Origin: Acidisoma silvae
GTDB taxonomy: Bacteria; Pseudomonadota; Alphaproteobacteria; Acetobacterales; Acetobacteraceae
Length of the DNA stretch: 64,000 nucleotides
Direction: 5' to 3'
Assembly (NCBI RefSeq): GCF_020618775.1
Contig: NZ_JAESVB010000004.1
Span: 124,001 to 188,000 of the forward strand
The notes under the pieces were generated by a model. The model was not told the DNA's origin and did no database searches. It saw only the letters and a list, made by a program, of their open reading frames with translations. How positions within the stretch are numbered: the stretch's first letter is position 1; each line of letters begins with the position of its first letter. Positions 1-7,923 of this stretch are shown one piece after another. The position numbers and the translations under genes were made by a program.

Positions 1-351
1 ACCGGGCTTGAAGTCGATCGTCTCAAGATCAGCGTCTATGTCATTTCCGCGGTGACGGCCGGCATCGCCGGCATCATCGAGGTGAGCTATCTCTCCTCCG
101 CCATTTCCAATCAGGGACTGGGCAAGGAGCTGAGCGTCATTGCGGCGGCCGTTATCGGCGGCACGGCGCTGACCGGCGGCGAGGGTACCATTCTGGGCGT
201 CTTCGTCGGTGCGGTCATTCTGGAAGTCCTGCGCAACGGTCTCGTGCTGCTCGGCACGGATGCGTATTGGCAGGGCGTTTTCGTCGGCTCGGTCATCGTG
301 CTGGCGGTGTTCATCGATCAGCTCCGCAAGGGCTTCTGGCGAACACGATAG
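1..351 (+). CDS. Sugar ABC transporter permease, C-terminal part (gene cut by window start)
   Basis: Frame 1 is open from the first base to TAG at 349-351, giving the last 116 residues of a permease. The segment with IAAAVIGGTALTGGEGTILG followed by a hydrophobic helix and LRNGLVLLG is the signature of the RbsC/BPD_transp_2 permeases of CUT2 sugar importers. It would form the inner-membrane channel together with the binding protein (397-1365) and the double ATPase (1487-3040) downstream. The order permease, binding protein, ATPase differs from rbsACB of enterobacteria. Substrate cannot be read from the sequence; ribose, xylose or a related sugar is the usual range. Confidence 0.9.
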   Translation, partial: TGLEVDRLKISVYVISAVTAGIAGIIEVSYLSSAISNQGLGKELSVIAAAVIGGTALTGGEGTILGVFVGAVILEVLRNGLVLLGTDAYWQGVFVGSVIVLAVFIDQLRKGFWRTR

Positions 352-396
352 ACGTGCGTAAAAGCCCCTCAGAACAAAAAGACAGGGAACGACACC

Positions 397-1365
397 ATGA
401 CGATGAAGAAAATCCTGCTTACGACGGCGGCGGTGATGACCATGGGCCTTGGTCTGGCAAGCCTGGGCGGCACGCGCGCCCAGGCGGCCGAGAAGACCTT
501 CGCCATGGTGCCTAAGGCGCTCGGCATTCCCTTCTATGCCGATGCGGAAACGGGCTGTGAGGCGGAAGCCGCCAAGATCGGCGCGAAATGCGATTTCACC
601 GGCCCGTCGCAGCTTGATGACGCGGCGCAGATCAGCATCATGCGCGATCTCATCACCAAGCATGTCGCTGGCATTTCGGTGGCCCCGAACAACCCGGACA
701 GCATCAAGGGCGTGATCGCGGATGCCATCAAGGCCGGCATTCCCGTCATCACCTTCGATTCCGATTCGCCGGATTCCCAGCGCATCGGCTTCATCGGCAC
801 CAATAACGAAGGCGGCGGCGAGACGGCAGGCAAGGCCTTCGCGGCGGCGCTGCCCAATGGCGGCACCTATGCCGTGCTGACGGGCGGCCTGTCCGCCGCC
901 AACCTGAATGACCGCATCGCCGGCTTCAAGAAGCAGCTTGGGCCGAACTTCAAGGAAGTCGCGGGCTCGCCCTATTCCTGCAATGACGATTCCAATGCCG
1001 GCGTGCAGATCATTCAGGACGTGCTGGCGAAATATCCGCATCTGGACGGCATCTATTTCTCCGGCGGCTGGCCGATGTTCGCCCCCGCCGCCTATGCCCG
1101 TGCGGTGAAAAGCCGCAAGGCTGACATCCAGTCCGGCAAGTTCGTCGTCGTCAGCTTCGATACGCTGCTGCCGCAGCTGAAGCTGCTCAAGGAAGGGGAT
1201 GCCACCGTGCTCGTCGGCCAGCGCCCCTATGCCATGGGCACCGGTTCCATCGACATGCTGGAGACGCTGTCCAAGGGCGGCACCGTGCCGAAGATCACCG
1301 ATACCGGCACCGATGTCGTGACCAAGGATAATGTCGACAGCTTCATCGCCAAGGCGTCGAAGTAA
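397..1365 (+). CDS. Sugar ABC transporter periplasmic substrate-binding protein (RbsB-like)
   Basis: 322 residues. A signal peptide of about 30 residues (KK followed by a hydrophobic stretch, ending in ARAQA-like cleavage region) precedes a periplasmic-binding-protein type 1 fold. Typical CUT2 features are GIPVITFDSDSP at about residue 115 and IGFIGTNNEGGGETAGK just after it. An AGGGAAC-like ribosome-binding stretch lies upstream; the ATG at 403 is an alternative start. It should capture a sugar in the periplasm and deliver it to the permease encoded upstream. A palindromic repeat (1374-1455) begins 9 bases after its stop codon and separates it from the ATPase gene. Confidence 0.92.
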   Translation: MTMKKILLTTAAVMTMGLGLASLGGTRAQAAEKTFAMVPKALGIPFYADAETGCEAEAAKIGAKCDFTGPSQLDDAAQISIMRDLITKHVAGISVAPNNPDSIKGVIADAIKAGIPVITFDSDSPDSQRIGFIGTNNEGGGETAGKAFAAALPNGGTYAVLTGGLSAANLNDRIAGFKKQLGPNFKEVAGSPYSCNDDSNAGVQIIQDVLAKYPHLDGIYFSGGWPMFAPAAYARAVKSRKADIQSGKFVVVSFDTLLPQLKLLKEGDATVLVGQRPYAMGTGSIDMLETLSKGGTVPKITDTGTDVVTKDNVDSFIAKASK

Positions 1366-1373
1366 CAAAACAC

Positions 1374-1455
1374 GTCACCCGCGGGCCTGTCCCGCGGGTC
1401 TACCCGGTTCGGCGCCGCTACGGGTGGATGCCCGGCATGAAGCCGGGCATGACGG
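1374..1455. repeat. Family B nested palindromic repeat, copy B1
   Basis: Two hairpins flank a central GGCGCC-containing core: CCCGCGGG...CCCGCGGG on the left and GCCCGGCATGAAGCCGGGC on the right, with CTACCCGGTTCGGCGCC between. The same architecture recurs at 47389, 50127 and 52825. It lies between the binding-protein and ATPase genes of the sugar transporter. Confidence 0.85.
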
Positions 1456-1486
1456 TTGAGGATGCGGGCCGCTCAAGGATCAAGCG

Positions 1487-3040
1487 ATGTCCGTGCTGCT
1501 GGCGGTGGAAGATATTTCCAAGGGCTTTCCGGGCGTGCAGGCGCTGCGCGACGTTACCTTTCAGGTGGAAGTGGGCACTATCCACGCCATCATGGGGGAA
1601 AACGGCGCCGGCAAATCGACGCTTATGCAGGTCATCGCCGGGGCTTTGCGGCCCGATACCGGCCGGCTGATTTTTGACGGCAATCAGTTGCAGCTTTCGG
1701 GTACGCGCGATGCCGCGTCCAAAGGCATATCCATCGTCTTTCAGGAATTGATGCTGGCGCCGAATATGACGGTGTCCGAGAATATCTTTCTGGGGGCTGA
1801 GCCGCGTATTGCCGGCGTCATGGTGGATCGCACGGCCCAGCGGGCGCGGGCGCAGGCCGCACTGGCAAGGATGGGCATCGACATCGACCCCGACATTCGT
1901 CTGGGCGAGTTGACCATCGCGCAGCAGCAGCTCATCGAAATCTGCAAATCCCTGGTGCATGAGCCGCGTCTGCTCATTCTGGATGAGCCGACATCCAGCC
2001 TGTCGGAAGCCGATAGCCTGGTCCTGTTCCGGGTGGTGCATGACCTCAAGGCCAGCGGCGTCACCATTCTGTATATCTCGCACCGTATGCGCGAGGTTTT
2101 CGATAATTGCGACTATGTCACCGTGCTGCGCGACGGGCGGCATGTGAAGACGACGCGCCTGTCCGAAACAGACCCGGAAGAGGTTGTTCGGCTCATGGTC
2201 GGGCGCGACCTGGCGGGCGTGCAGCGCATCCGCCCCTCGCATGACGGCAAGCCGGTGATGCTCTCCGTCCGTGGCCTGTCGGACGGCAAGCGCTATAATG
2301 ACATATCATTCGACTTGCGGGCGGGCGAGATTGTCGGCGTTGCCGGGCTCATCGGCGCCGGTCGGTCTGAAATGGCGCTGGGCATTTTCGGCGCGCCCGC
2401 CGCCCCGCGCGGTGAGATCGTGCTGGAAGGCAAGCCCGTGCGCATCCGCAAGCCGGGTGACGCCATGCGGCTCGGCATCGGGCTGGTGCCGGAAGACCGC
2501 AAGCAGCAGGGGCTGGTTCTGGGCATGAGCGTCGGGTCCAATCTGTCACTGGCGGCCATGGGCCTGGGCCGGCTGTCGAATGCCAATTTCGTCAAGCCCA
2601 TCGCGGAAGGCCGCATGATCGACGGCTATGTCGATCGCTTTCGCATCAAGACGCCCTCGGTCGATCAGCTTGTGGGCCTGCTGTCGGGTGGCAATCAGCA
2701 GAAGGTCGTGCTGGCCAAATGGCTGGCCGCCAAGCCCCGCGTGCTGATTGTGGATGAGCCGACGCGCGGCGTGGATGTGACAACCAAGGCCGAGATCTAT
2801 GCGCTGATGCGCGAACTGGCGCGGGACGGTCTGGCCATTCTCGTCATTTCCAGCGACCTGCCGGAAGTGCTGACCATTTCAGATCGCATCCTCGTCATGC
2901 GGTCAGGCCGGCTGGCGGGGGAGATTGCCTTCGATGACGCCTCGGAAGAACGCATCATGGCCCTGGCCGCACTCGAACATGCCGATGGGCCGCCGCACCC
3001 GGCCCCGGCCACCTATGGCGAGGCCGAGGCGAGGAGTTAG
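1487..3040 (+). CDS. Sugar ABC transporter ATP-binding protein, two cassettes (RbsA/MglA type)
   Basis: 517 residues, the usual length for CUT2 ATPases with two fused cassettes. Walker A of the first cassette is GENGAGKST at 37-45; its signature is degenerate (LTIAQQQ) and Walker B is LLILDEPTSSL. The second half has the degenerate Walker A GLIGAGRSE, the signature LSGGNQQK and Walker B VLIVDEPTRGVDV, exactly the asymmetric pattern of RbsA/XylG/MglA. AAGGA lies just ahead of the ATG. It powers sugar import by the permease and binding protein encoded upstream. Confidence 0.95.
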   Translation: MSVLLAVEDISKGFPGVQALRDVTFQVEVGTIHAIMGENGAGKSTLMQVIAGALRPDTGRLIFDGNQLQLSGTRDAASKGISIVFQELMLAPNMTVSENIFLGAEPRIAGVMVDRTAQRARAQAALARMGIDIDPDIRLGELTIAQQQLIEICKSLVHEPRLLILDEPTSSLSEADSLVLFRVVHDLKASGVTILYISHRMREVFDNCDYVTVLRDGRHVKTTRLSETDPEEVVRLMVGRDLAGVQRIRPSHDGKPVMLSVRGLSDGKRYNDISFDLRAGEIVGVAGLIGAGRSEMALGIFGAPAAPRGEIVLEGKPVRIRKPGDAMRLGIGLVPEDRKQQGLVLGMSVGSNLSLAAMGLGRLSNANFVKPIAEGRMIDGYVDRFRIKTPSVDQLVGLLSGGNQQKVVLAKWLAAKPRVLIVDEPTRGVDVTTKAEIYALMRELARDGLAILVISSDLPEVLTISDRILVMRSGRLAGEIAFDDASEERIMALAALEHADGPPHPAPATYGEAEARS

Positions 3041-3293
3041 AATAACATACCAAGTCACCAAACCTTTATTGGTAGGTGAAGCAAACAAAATTACATCGGC
3101 AGCAAATGCCATTTGGCGAACTAAACCTAAACTGCGCTGGAATTTAGCGCCGACAGACGTATCCTGTGACGTCTATCTATTCGATGGTGACTTTGTCCTG
3201 CACAATTTTGGAATGGTTTGCCCTTACGAAGAATTGGTGGGCGCTGTAGAATTAGTTAAAACACTTGAACCTCATTATCCTCTGATACCGTAA
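3015..3293 (+). CDS. Hypothetical AT-rich short ORF, possibly foreign or a gene remnant
   Basis: From base 3041 the composition changes abruptly from GC-rich to AT-rich, and one frame stays open to TAA at 3291-3293. The translated part (TYQVTKPLLVGEANKITSAA... through FDGDFVLHNFGMV to ELVKTLEPHYPLIP) reads like a real soluble protein rather than a GC-driven shadow, with Lys and Asn codons ending in A/T. The only ATG in frame near the junction is at 3015, inside the end of the ATPase gene, without a clear ribosome-binding site, so the true start is unknown and the gene may be 5'-truncated. I do not recognise a family. Confidence 0.35.
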   Translation: MARPRRGVRITYQVTKPLLVGEANKITSAANAIWRTKPKLRWNLAPTDVSCDVYLFDGDFVLHNFGMVCPYEELVGAVELVKTLEPHYPLIP

Positions 3294-3441
3294 AATCAGG
3301 GCTTTCCATGGCGGCATAGGTTCACGTCAATCTGCGTGTCATAGACCCCGCAAAGCAGGCGGCAGAGGCGCAAGAGGCGCGCATGTTCGTGGTTGAGATC
3401 GCCTAAAAAATTCCAGGTTTGGATTGAAGCGCATCCCCAAC

Positions 3442-3523
3442 CGTCATGCCCGCGAAAGCGGGCATCTTCTATTCCTTGTCGCAGTGCCAAAGGGAGAGGA
3501 TTCCCGCCTGCGCGGGAATGACG
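3442..3523. repeat. Family A nested palindromic repeat, copy A1
   Basis: Left arm CGTCATGCCCGCGAAAGCGGG and right arm ATTCCCGCCTGCGCGGGAATGACG: each arm is itself a hairpin and the two arms are inverted to each other. Same element as at 21411, 23398, 49043 and 60013. The rest of 3294-3574 holds no gene that I can support. Confidence 0.9.
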
Positions 3524-3574
3524 TCGTTTCCGTGAAAAGCTGAGACGTTCTGAGCAGCGTCAGCATTCCGCCTA

Positions 3575-4471
3575 CTAGTCGCGCGACGGGGACAGGCCCG
3601 CCACAAGCGGCGCGTAGGCGCCCAGCCTGCGGGACAGGAATTCCGTGAAAAGCCGCACGCGCTTCGTCTTGCGCGTCTCCCCCTGCGTCAGCAGCCACAG
3701 CGTGCCGTACAGATGCAATGCGGTACCCGGCACGCGCGCCAGCAGCGGGTCGGCGTCGCCGACGAAGCAGGGGAGTGTCGTCATCCCAAGCCCCTGCCGC
3801 GCGGCGACGATCTGCGCCGCGATATCCGTCACGCGGAAGGGAACGCCGGTGGTGCGAACCTCCCCCTCATGCGCCCAATCCGGCACGCCATGCATGCTGA
3901 TGACGATCCAACGCATGGGCGCAGGCGTGCCGGCGCGCCACGCGGCCAGCCGGTCGCGGGACATATAGATGCCGCCGAAGAGGTCCGGTCCCTTTAGGCC
4001 ATGCAGATTGAGCGGCAGGGTCTTGCGGTCGTAGACGACGCGGATGGCGACATCGGCTTCGCGGTTGGTCAGATTGGCCAATTCGCCGGAGGAGAGGATT
4101 TCCATCTCGATCTCCGGATGCAGGCGCGCGAAATCGGCGAAATCCGGCATGAGCAGATGGGTCGCCAGCGGCGGGGCCAGCGTCACCCGCAAAGGCCCGC
4201 GCAGGGTCTGGTCGCGCCCGAAGACCCGCGTCTCCAACTGGTGCGACGTGGCCCGCATCTGCTCCGCGAGTTCCAAAACCTCCTCACCGGCTTCGGTCAG
4301 GCGATAGCCGGATGGCAGCTTTTCGAACATCTGCGCGCCCAGGCGTTCCTCGAACTGGCCGATGCGCCGCAGCACGGTCGCGTGGTTCACGCCGAGGCTT
4401 TGAGCGGCCGACCGCACCGAGCCGCCGCGTGCCACGGCCAGAAAGTAGCGAATGTCATCCCAGTCGATCAT
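3575..4471 (-). CDS. LysR-family transcriptional regulator
   Basis: 298 residues from the ATG at 4471. The N-terminal winged helix-turn-helix is clear (DDIRYFLAVARGGSVRSAA then SLGVNHATVLRRIGQFEERLG), followed by a LysR substrate-binding domain. A GTG at 4486 would add five residues and has a GGGAAAG stretch upstream, so the start is not settled. It is transcribed away from the SDR/F420-reductase pair at 4680-6052, the normal layout for a LysR protein that controls its divergent neighbours; that target is inference. Confidence 0.9.
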   Translation of the reverse strand: MIDWDDIRYFLAVARGGSVRSAAQSLGVNHATVLRRIGQFEERLGAQMFEKLPSGYRLTEAGEEVLELAEQMRATSHQLETRVFGRDQTLRGPLRVTLAPPLATHLLMPDFADFARLHPEIEMEILSSGELANLTNREADVAIRVVYDRKTLPLNLHGLKGPDLFGGIYMSRDRLAAWRAGTPAPMRWIVISMHGVPDWAHEGEVRTTGVPFRVTDIAAQIVAARQGLGMTTLPCFVGDADPLLARVPGTALHLYGTLWLLTQGETRKTKRVRLFTEFLSRRLGAYAPLVAGLSPSRD

Positions 4472-4679
4472 GGTGCAATCCGGCACCGAAGGGTGCGCTT
4501 TCCCAGGTCATTGCCGGGTTTATCCTAGCGTAGAAATGGCGGCCAGCAAGCGTGATGGCCCGTCCAGGCGGATCGTTTTCGCACCACCCTTGTGCGCGCT
4601 TCCGCACTCAACGGCGGCCGACGGCGGACCTATGTCGATGGTCATGGGGTTCGCCCCGCAAGACCTGAAAGGACAAGTC

Positions 4680-5414
4680 ATGGCTAAGCTAGAGGGTAAG
4701 GTTGCCGTCGTCACCGGCGGATCGAGCGGCATGGCGCTGGCCAGCGCCAAGCGCTTCGTGGAGGAAGGCGCCTATGTCTTCATCACCGGCCGCCGGCAGG
4801 AAGCGCTGGACGCGGCGGTGGCAGAGATCGGCCGCAACGTCACCGGCGTGCGCGGCGACGCGGCCAATCTCGACGATCTCGACCGGCTCTTCGAGACGGT
4901 CAGGCGGGAGAAGGGCAAAATCGATGTCCTTTATGCCAGCGCCGGCTGGGGCGAGGCCGCCTTGCTTGGCGAGATCACCGAGGCGCATTTCGATACGATT
5001 TTCAATCTGAACGCGCGCGGCACGCTGTTTACCGTTCAGAAGGCCTTGCCGCTGCTTCAGGATGGCGGATCGATCTTCATGACCGGGTCGGTCGCCTCGC
5101 TCAAAGGCTTTCCCGGCTACAGCGTCTATGCGGCCAGCAAGGCGACGCTGCACGCCTTCGCACGTGGCTGGCTCAATGAGCTGAAGGGCCGGAATATCCG
5201 GGTGAACGTGCTGCATCCTGGCCCCATCGCCACAGCGATGCAGGATCAGGTTCTGACGGCGGAAGCCAAGCAGATGTTCGAATCCCTGATTCCGCGCGGA
5301 ACCATGGGGCGCGCCGAGGAAATCGCCTCCGTCGCGCTGTTTCTGGCCTCGGATGACTCGAGCTTCGTCAATGGCATGGAACTGGCCGTCGATGGCGGCT
5401 TCTCGGCCATCTGA
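4680..5414 (+). CDS. SDR-family NAD(P)-dependent oxidoreductase
   Basis: 244 residues. Start chosen at ATG 4680, eight bases after AAAGGA, because the domain begins directly with KLEGKVAVVTGGSSG; the frame is open further upstream but that part has no domain. Rossmann glycine motif is TGGSSGMALA, with Ala where the last Gly of TGxxxGxG normally stands. Catalytic Ser is in MTGSVASLKG and Tyr/Lys in YSVYAASKATL. The C-terminus (SSFVNGMELAVDGGF) is typical of classical SDRs. Substrate unknown. Probably co-transcribed with the reductase at 5453. Confidence 0.92.
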   Translation: MAKLEGKVAVVTGGSSGMALASAKRFVEEGAYVFITGRRQEALDAAVAEIGRNVTGVRGDAANLDDLDRLFETVRREKGKIDVLYASAGWGEAALLGEITEAHFDTIFNLNARGTLFTVQKALPLLQDGGSIFMTGSVASLKGFPGYSVYAASKATLHAFARGWLNELKGRNIRVNVLHPGPIATAMQDQVLTAEAKQMFESLIPRGTMGRAEEIASVALFLASDDSSFVNGMELAVDGGFSAI

Positions 5415-5452
5415 CAGCTTGCCGCATCAAACAATCAGAACGGAGACATAGT

Positions 5453-6052
5453 ATGAGCTACGCGATTATCGGCTTCGGCAAGATAGGCCAGGCGCTGGCC
5501 CAGGCCTTTGCCCGCAATAATATCGAGGTCGCCGTCGCCAGCCGCCGCCCGGCGGAGGCTTTGGCGCCGCAAGCCCAGGCCATCGGCCCCAAGGTCATCG
5601 CCAAATCGCTGGGGGATGCGCTGAAGGCCGAGACGATCTTCCTCGCCGTCACCTTCGAGCAGCATGGCGACGTAGCAAAAGCCCTGCCGCATTGGGGCGG
5701 CAAGACGGTCATCGACGCCATGAACAGCCAGAGCCCGCTGGAGGCGATGGACGGGCTTCTGTCCTCGGCCTTTGCCGCGAAGGCCTTCACCGGCGCCCGT
5801 TTCGTCAAAGGCTTCAACCACCTGCCTGCGGCCAAGCTGGCGGCCGATCCGGCTGTCGCGGGCGGGCATCGCGTCGTCTTTCTGTCGAGTGACGATGCGG
5901 ATGCGATCGCGCCCGTGGCAGACCTCGCCAGGCAGCTCGGCTTCGCGCCTGTCAGCCTGGGCAAGCTCCAGGAGGGCGGTGCGCTGGTGCATGCGCGCGG
6001 CCCTGTCTGGGGACCGCTCATCTTCCAGGATCTGTTCAAGGCGGCGCCGTAA
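5453..6052 (+). CDS. NADPH-dependent F420-reductase-type NAD(P)-binding protein
   Basis: 199 residues. The N-terminus YAIIGFGKIGQALAQAFARN is a GxGxxG Rossmann nucleotide site, followed by ASRRP, a basic motif that suggests NADP(H). The whole length fits the small coenzyme-F420-dependent NADP oxidoreductase family (F420_oxidored), which in bacteria without F420 often acts on other substrates. A GGAGA ribosome-binding site precedes the ATG and the gene starts 38 bases after the SDR stop, so both are likely in one transcript under the divergent LysR protein. Confidence 0.85.
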   Translation: MSYAIIGFGKIGQALAQAFARNNIEVAVASRRPAEALAPQAQAIGPKVIAKSLGDALKAETIFLAVTFEQHGDVAKALPHWGGKTVIDAMNSQSPLEAMDGLLSSAFAAKAFTGARFVKGFNHLPAAKLAADPAVAGGHRVVFLSSDDADAIAPVADLARQLGFAPVSLGKLQEGGALVHARGPVWGPLIFQDLFKAAP

Positions 6053-6072
6053 TCGTCTGTCGTGGCGGCCGC

Positions 6073-6831
6073 TTAGTCGCGGCCGACTTTCGCCAATTGC
6101 CGGAACATGGTGCCCGGCGCGACACGGCTCGCGATCTTCAGGACATTGGCCAGTCCCGGCCGGATTTCAGCCTTTCCGGCCTCAATGCCACGAATGGCCG
6201 CCCGCACCAGCGTGTCGGCGGCCATGGCCTTCTGGCCATTCATCTGCTGCTTGTATTCCGCCGAATAGAGCGGCGTTTCGGTCAAGGGCGGCGCCAGTTC
6301 AACGACTGTGATGCGCGTGCCGTGAAGCTGCGCGCGCAGGCAGCGCGTATAGGCATGAAGCCCGGCCTTGGCCGCCGAATAAATCGGCGACGCCGCGAAA
6401 GGGACAAAGGCGAGGCCAGACGAGACATTGACGATCAAGGCATTGGGCCGCAGCAGCAGATGCGGCAGGAATTGCTGCACCATGCGCATCGGCCCGGTCA
6501 GATCGATATCGATCTCTGACGTGACATCCTCCAAAGCCCGATGCTGCGGCAGCTTTAGGCTGCGCATGATGCCGGCGTTATTGATCAGCGTATCCAGGGT
6601 CGGGAAGCGTCCGACAAGGGTTTCATAAAGCTGCCTGATGCTGTCGGGCTCGGTCACATCGCTTTGGACAGCATGGAGCTGCGGCAGGCTGCGCTTGGCT
6701 TGCGCAATGCGGTCCGCGCTGCGTCCCGTGACGATCACCACATTGTCCCGCGCGATGAGTTGACGGGCCAGTTCCAGGCCGATGCCGCTGGTGCCTCCCG
6801 TAATCAGTATCGTTCGCTGGCTGAGTTTCAT
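6073..6831 (-). CDS. SDR-family oxidoreductase (DltE-like)
   Basis: 252 residues from the ATG at 6831; a TTG at 6849 would extend it by six residues. TGGTSGIGLELARQL is a complete TGxxxGIG cofactor motif, NNAG is present, and the catalytic pair lies in VSSGLAFVPF and PIYSAAKAGLHAY. The family includes DltE-like dehydrogenases. It is divergent from the HxlR regulator at 6939, with a palindrome (6880-6894) in the shared intergenic region. Confidence 0.9.
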   Translation of the reverse strand: MKLSQRTILITGGTSGIGLELARQLIARDNVVIVTGRSADRIAQAKRSLPQLHAVQSDVTEPDSIRQLYETLVGRFPTLDTLINNAGIMRSLKLPQHRALEDVTSEIDIDLTGPMRMVQQFLPHLLLRPNALIVNVSSGLAFVPFAASPIYSAAKAGLHAYTRCLRAQLHGTRITVVELAPPLTETPLYSAEYKQQMNGQKAMAADTLVRAAIRGIEAGKAEIRPGLANVLKIASRVAPGTMFRQLAKVGRD

Positions 6832-6879
6832 GACGGCTGCTTTCGGCAATGCTGTGTCGAGCGCTCATTACGCCGCACA

Positions 6880-6894
6880 CTTCCTGCTAGGAAG
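6880..6894. promoter_or_regulatory. Palindrome CTTCCT-N3-AGGAAG, candidate operator of the HxlR regulator
   Basis: Perfect 6-3-6 inverted repeat located between the divergent SDR (start 6831) and hxlR-type gene (start 6939). A TATACT hexamer at 6912-6917 downstream is a plausible -10 box for the regulator gene, which would place the palindrome over the -35 region. HxlR proteins are dimeric winged-helix factors that often control a divergent gene and themselves. The assignment is inference from position and symmetry. Confidence 0.5.
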
Positions 6895-6938
6895 AAGGCA
6901 CCGAAAAGTTCTATACTTACCAAACGGAGAGTGTAGCC

Positions 6939-7382
6939 ATGGAAATCACCGCCAAATTCACGGCCGAGCAGATCGCGGCGGCCAAACGCTATGCGGCCAT
7001 GACGCCGCCGACCGCGATCGATCCACGCATCGAAGCGCTGGTCACCGACCTGATCGGCCGGGTGGCTGATAAATGGACGATGGTGATCCTGGAAATACTG
7101 GCCGAGAAAAAGACGCTGCGTTTCGGCAAGCTGGCGGAGGCCATTGGCACCATCAGCCAGAAGATGCTGACCCAGACATTGCGGACGATGGAACGCGATG
7201 GGTTGATCACGCGGGAGGTCTATCCGGTCGTGCCGCCGAAGGTCGAATATCAGCTGACGGAACTGGGCTTCACTTTAGGGACCGCCTTTTGCGGGGTATG
7301 GGTTTGGGCCGCCGAAAATCTGTCCCGGGTCGATCAGTCCCGCCAGGCATTCGACAGACGGACCAGCGAGGCTAGTCAATAA
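6939..7382 (+). CDS. HxlR-family winged-helix transcriptional regulator
   Basis: 147 residues. The core (KWTMVILEIL, LRFGKLAEAIGTISQKMLTQTL, MERDGLITREVYPVVPPKVEY) matches the HxlR winged helix almost residue by residue, including the P-x-V-E-Y wing. An N-terminal extension of about 40 residues precedes it. GGAGAG lies just upstream of the ATG. Probably senses a reactive or aromatic compound and controls the divergent SDR. Its 3' end overlaps the convergent spore-coat-U gene by 7 bases. Confidence 0.92.
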   Translation: MEITAKFTAEQIAAAKRYAAMTPPTAIDPRIEALVTDLIGRVADKWTMVILEILAEKKTLRFGKLAEAIGTISQKMLTQTLRTMERDGLITREVYPVVPPKVEYQLTELGFTLGTAFCGVWVWAAENLSRVDQSRQAFDRRTSEASQ

Positions 7383-7786
7383 TCGATCGTCACCGTAGCC
7401 GTGTCGCCATAGGTCTGTGCCGTCGGCAATCGCTCGGAGGATATCCGGTCATAGACCGGAACGGTCACGGTTTGTCCGGTGCCGACGCCCGTCACGACCT
7501 GGGTTGCGGCCTGGCCGGAGCCGGCACTGAGGTCGAGCGCGTAGGGGGTGCCGTTTGTGCAAGTGATATCGATGCTGCCTGCCCCGTCGGTCGAGGCCGA
7601 TGGGGCGGAAGACGGAAAACCAAGCGGCTCGCTTGTCATTGTGCAACTGGTTAGGATGGTCATGGACACATACAATTGGCCTTGCGAAGACGCGGCATTG
7701 GCTTGCGGCAAGGACAGCAGGCTTGACGCAAGGACAAGCGCGGCCAGGCCGGTATTGGCTGCAAGGGCAAGCAGACGCATCGCCAT
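7376..7786 (-). CDS. Spore coat protein U (SCPU) domain protein, secreted
   Basis: 136 residues with a signal peptide of about 31 residues (hydrophobic LAALVLASSLLS, then PQANAAS). The mature part has one cysteine in TSCTM and one in ITCTNG, followed by PYALDLSAG and a C-terminal TYGDTATVTIDY, the pattern of SCPU/Csu-type pilin-like subunits that are assembled by chaperone-usher systems. No chaperone or usher gene lies nearby, so it is an orphan subunit or belongs to a distant locus. Confidence 0.8.
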   Translation of the reverse strand: MAMRLLALAANTGLAALVLASSLLSLPQANAASSQGQLYVSMTILTSCTMTSEPLGFPSSAPSASTDGAGSIDITCTNGTPYALDLSAGSGQAATQVVTGVGTGQTVTVPVYDRISSERLPTAQTYGDTATVTIDY

Positions 7787-7923
7787 TCATCCCGGATAGT
7801 GAGACCGCATTTCGCCAACTGCAATGCTGCATCGCATGCTGCGACGCCAGTCTTGGAAAAATGCGCTATCAAAGATGTGATGAAAACGAGCCGGATCGTT
7901 GCGGTGTCATAAATGGAGCTCCG

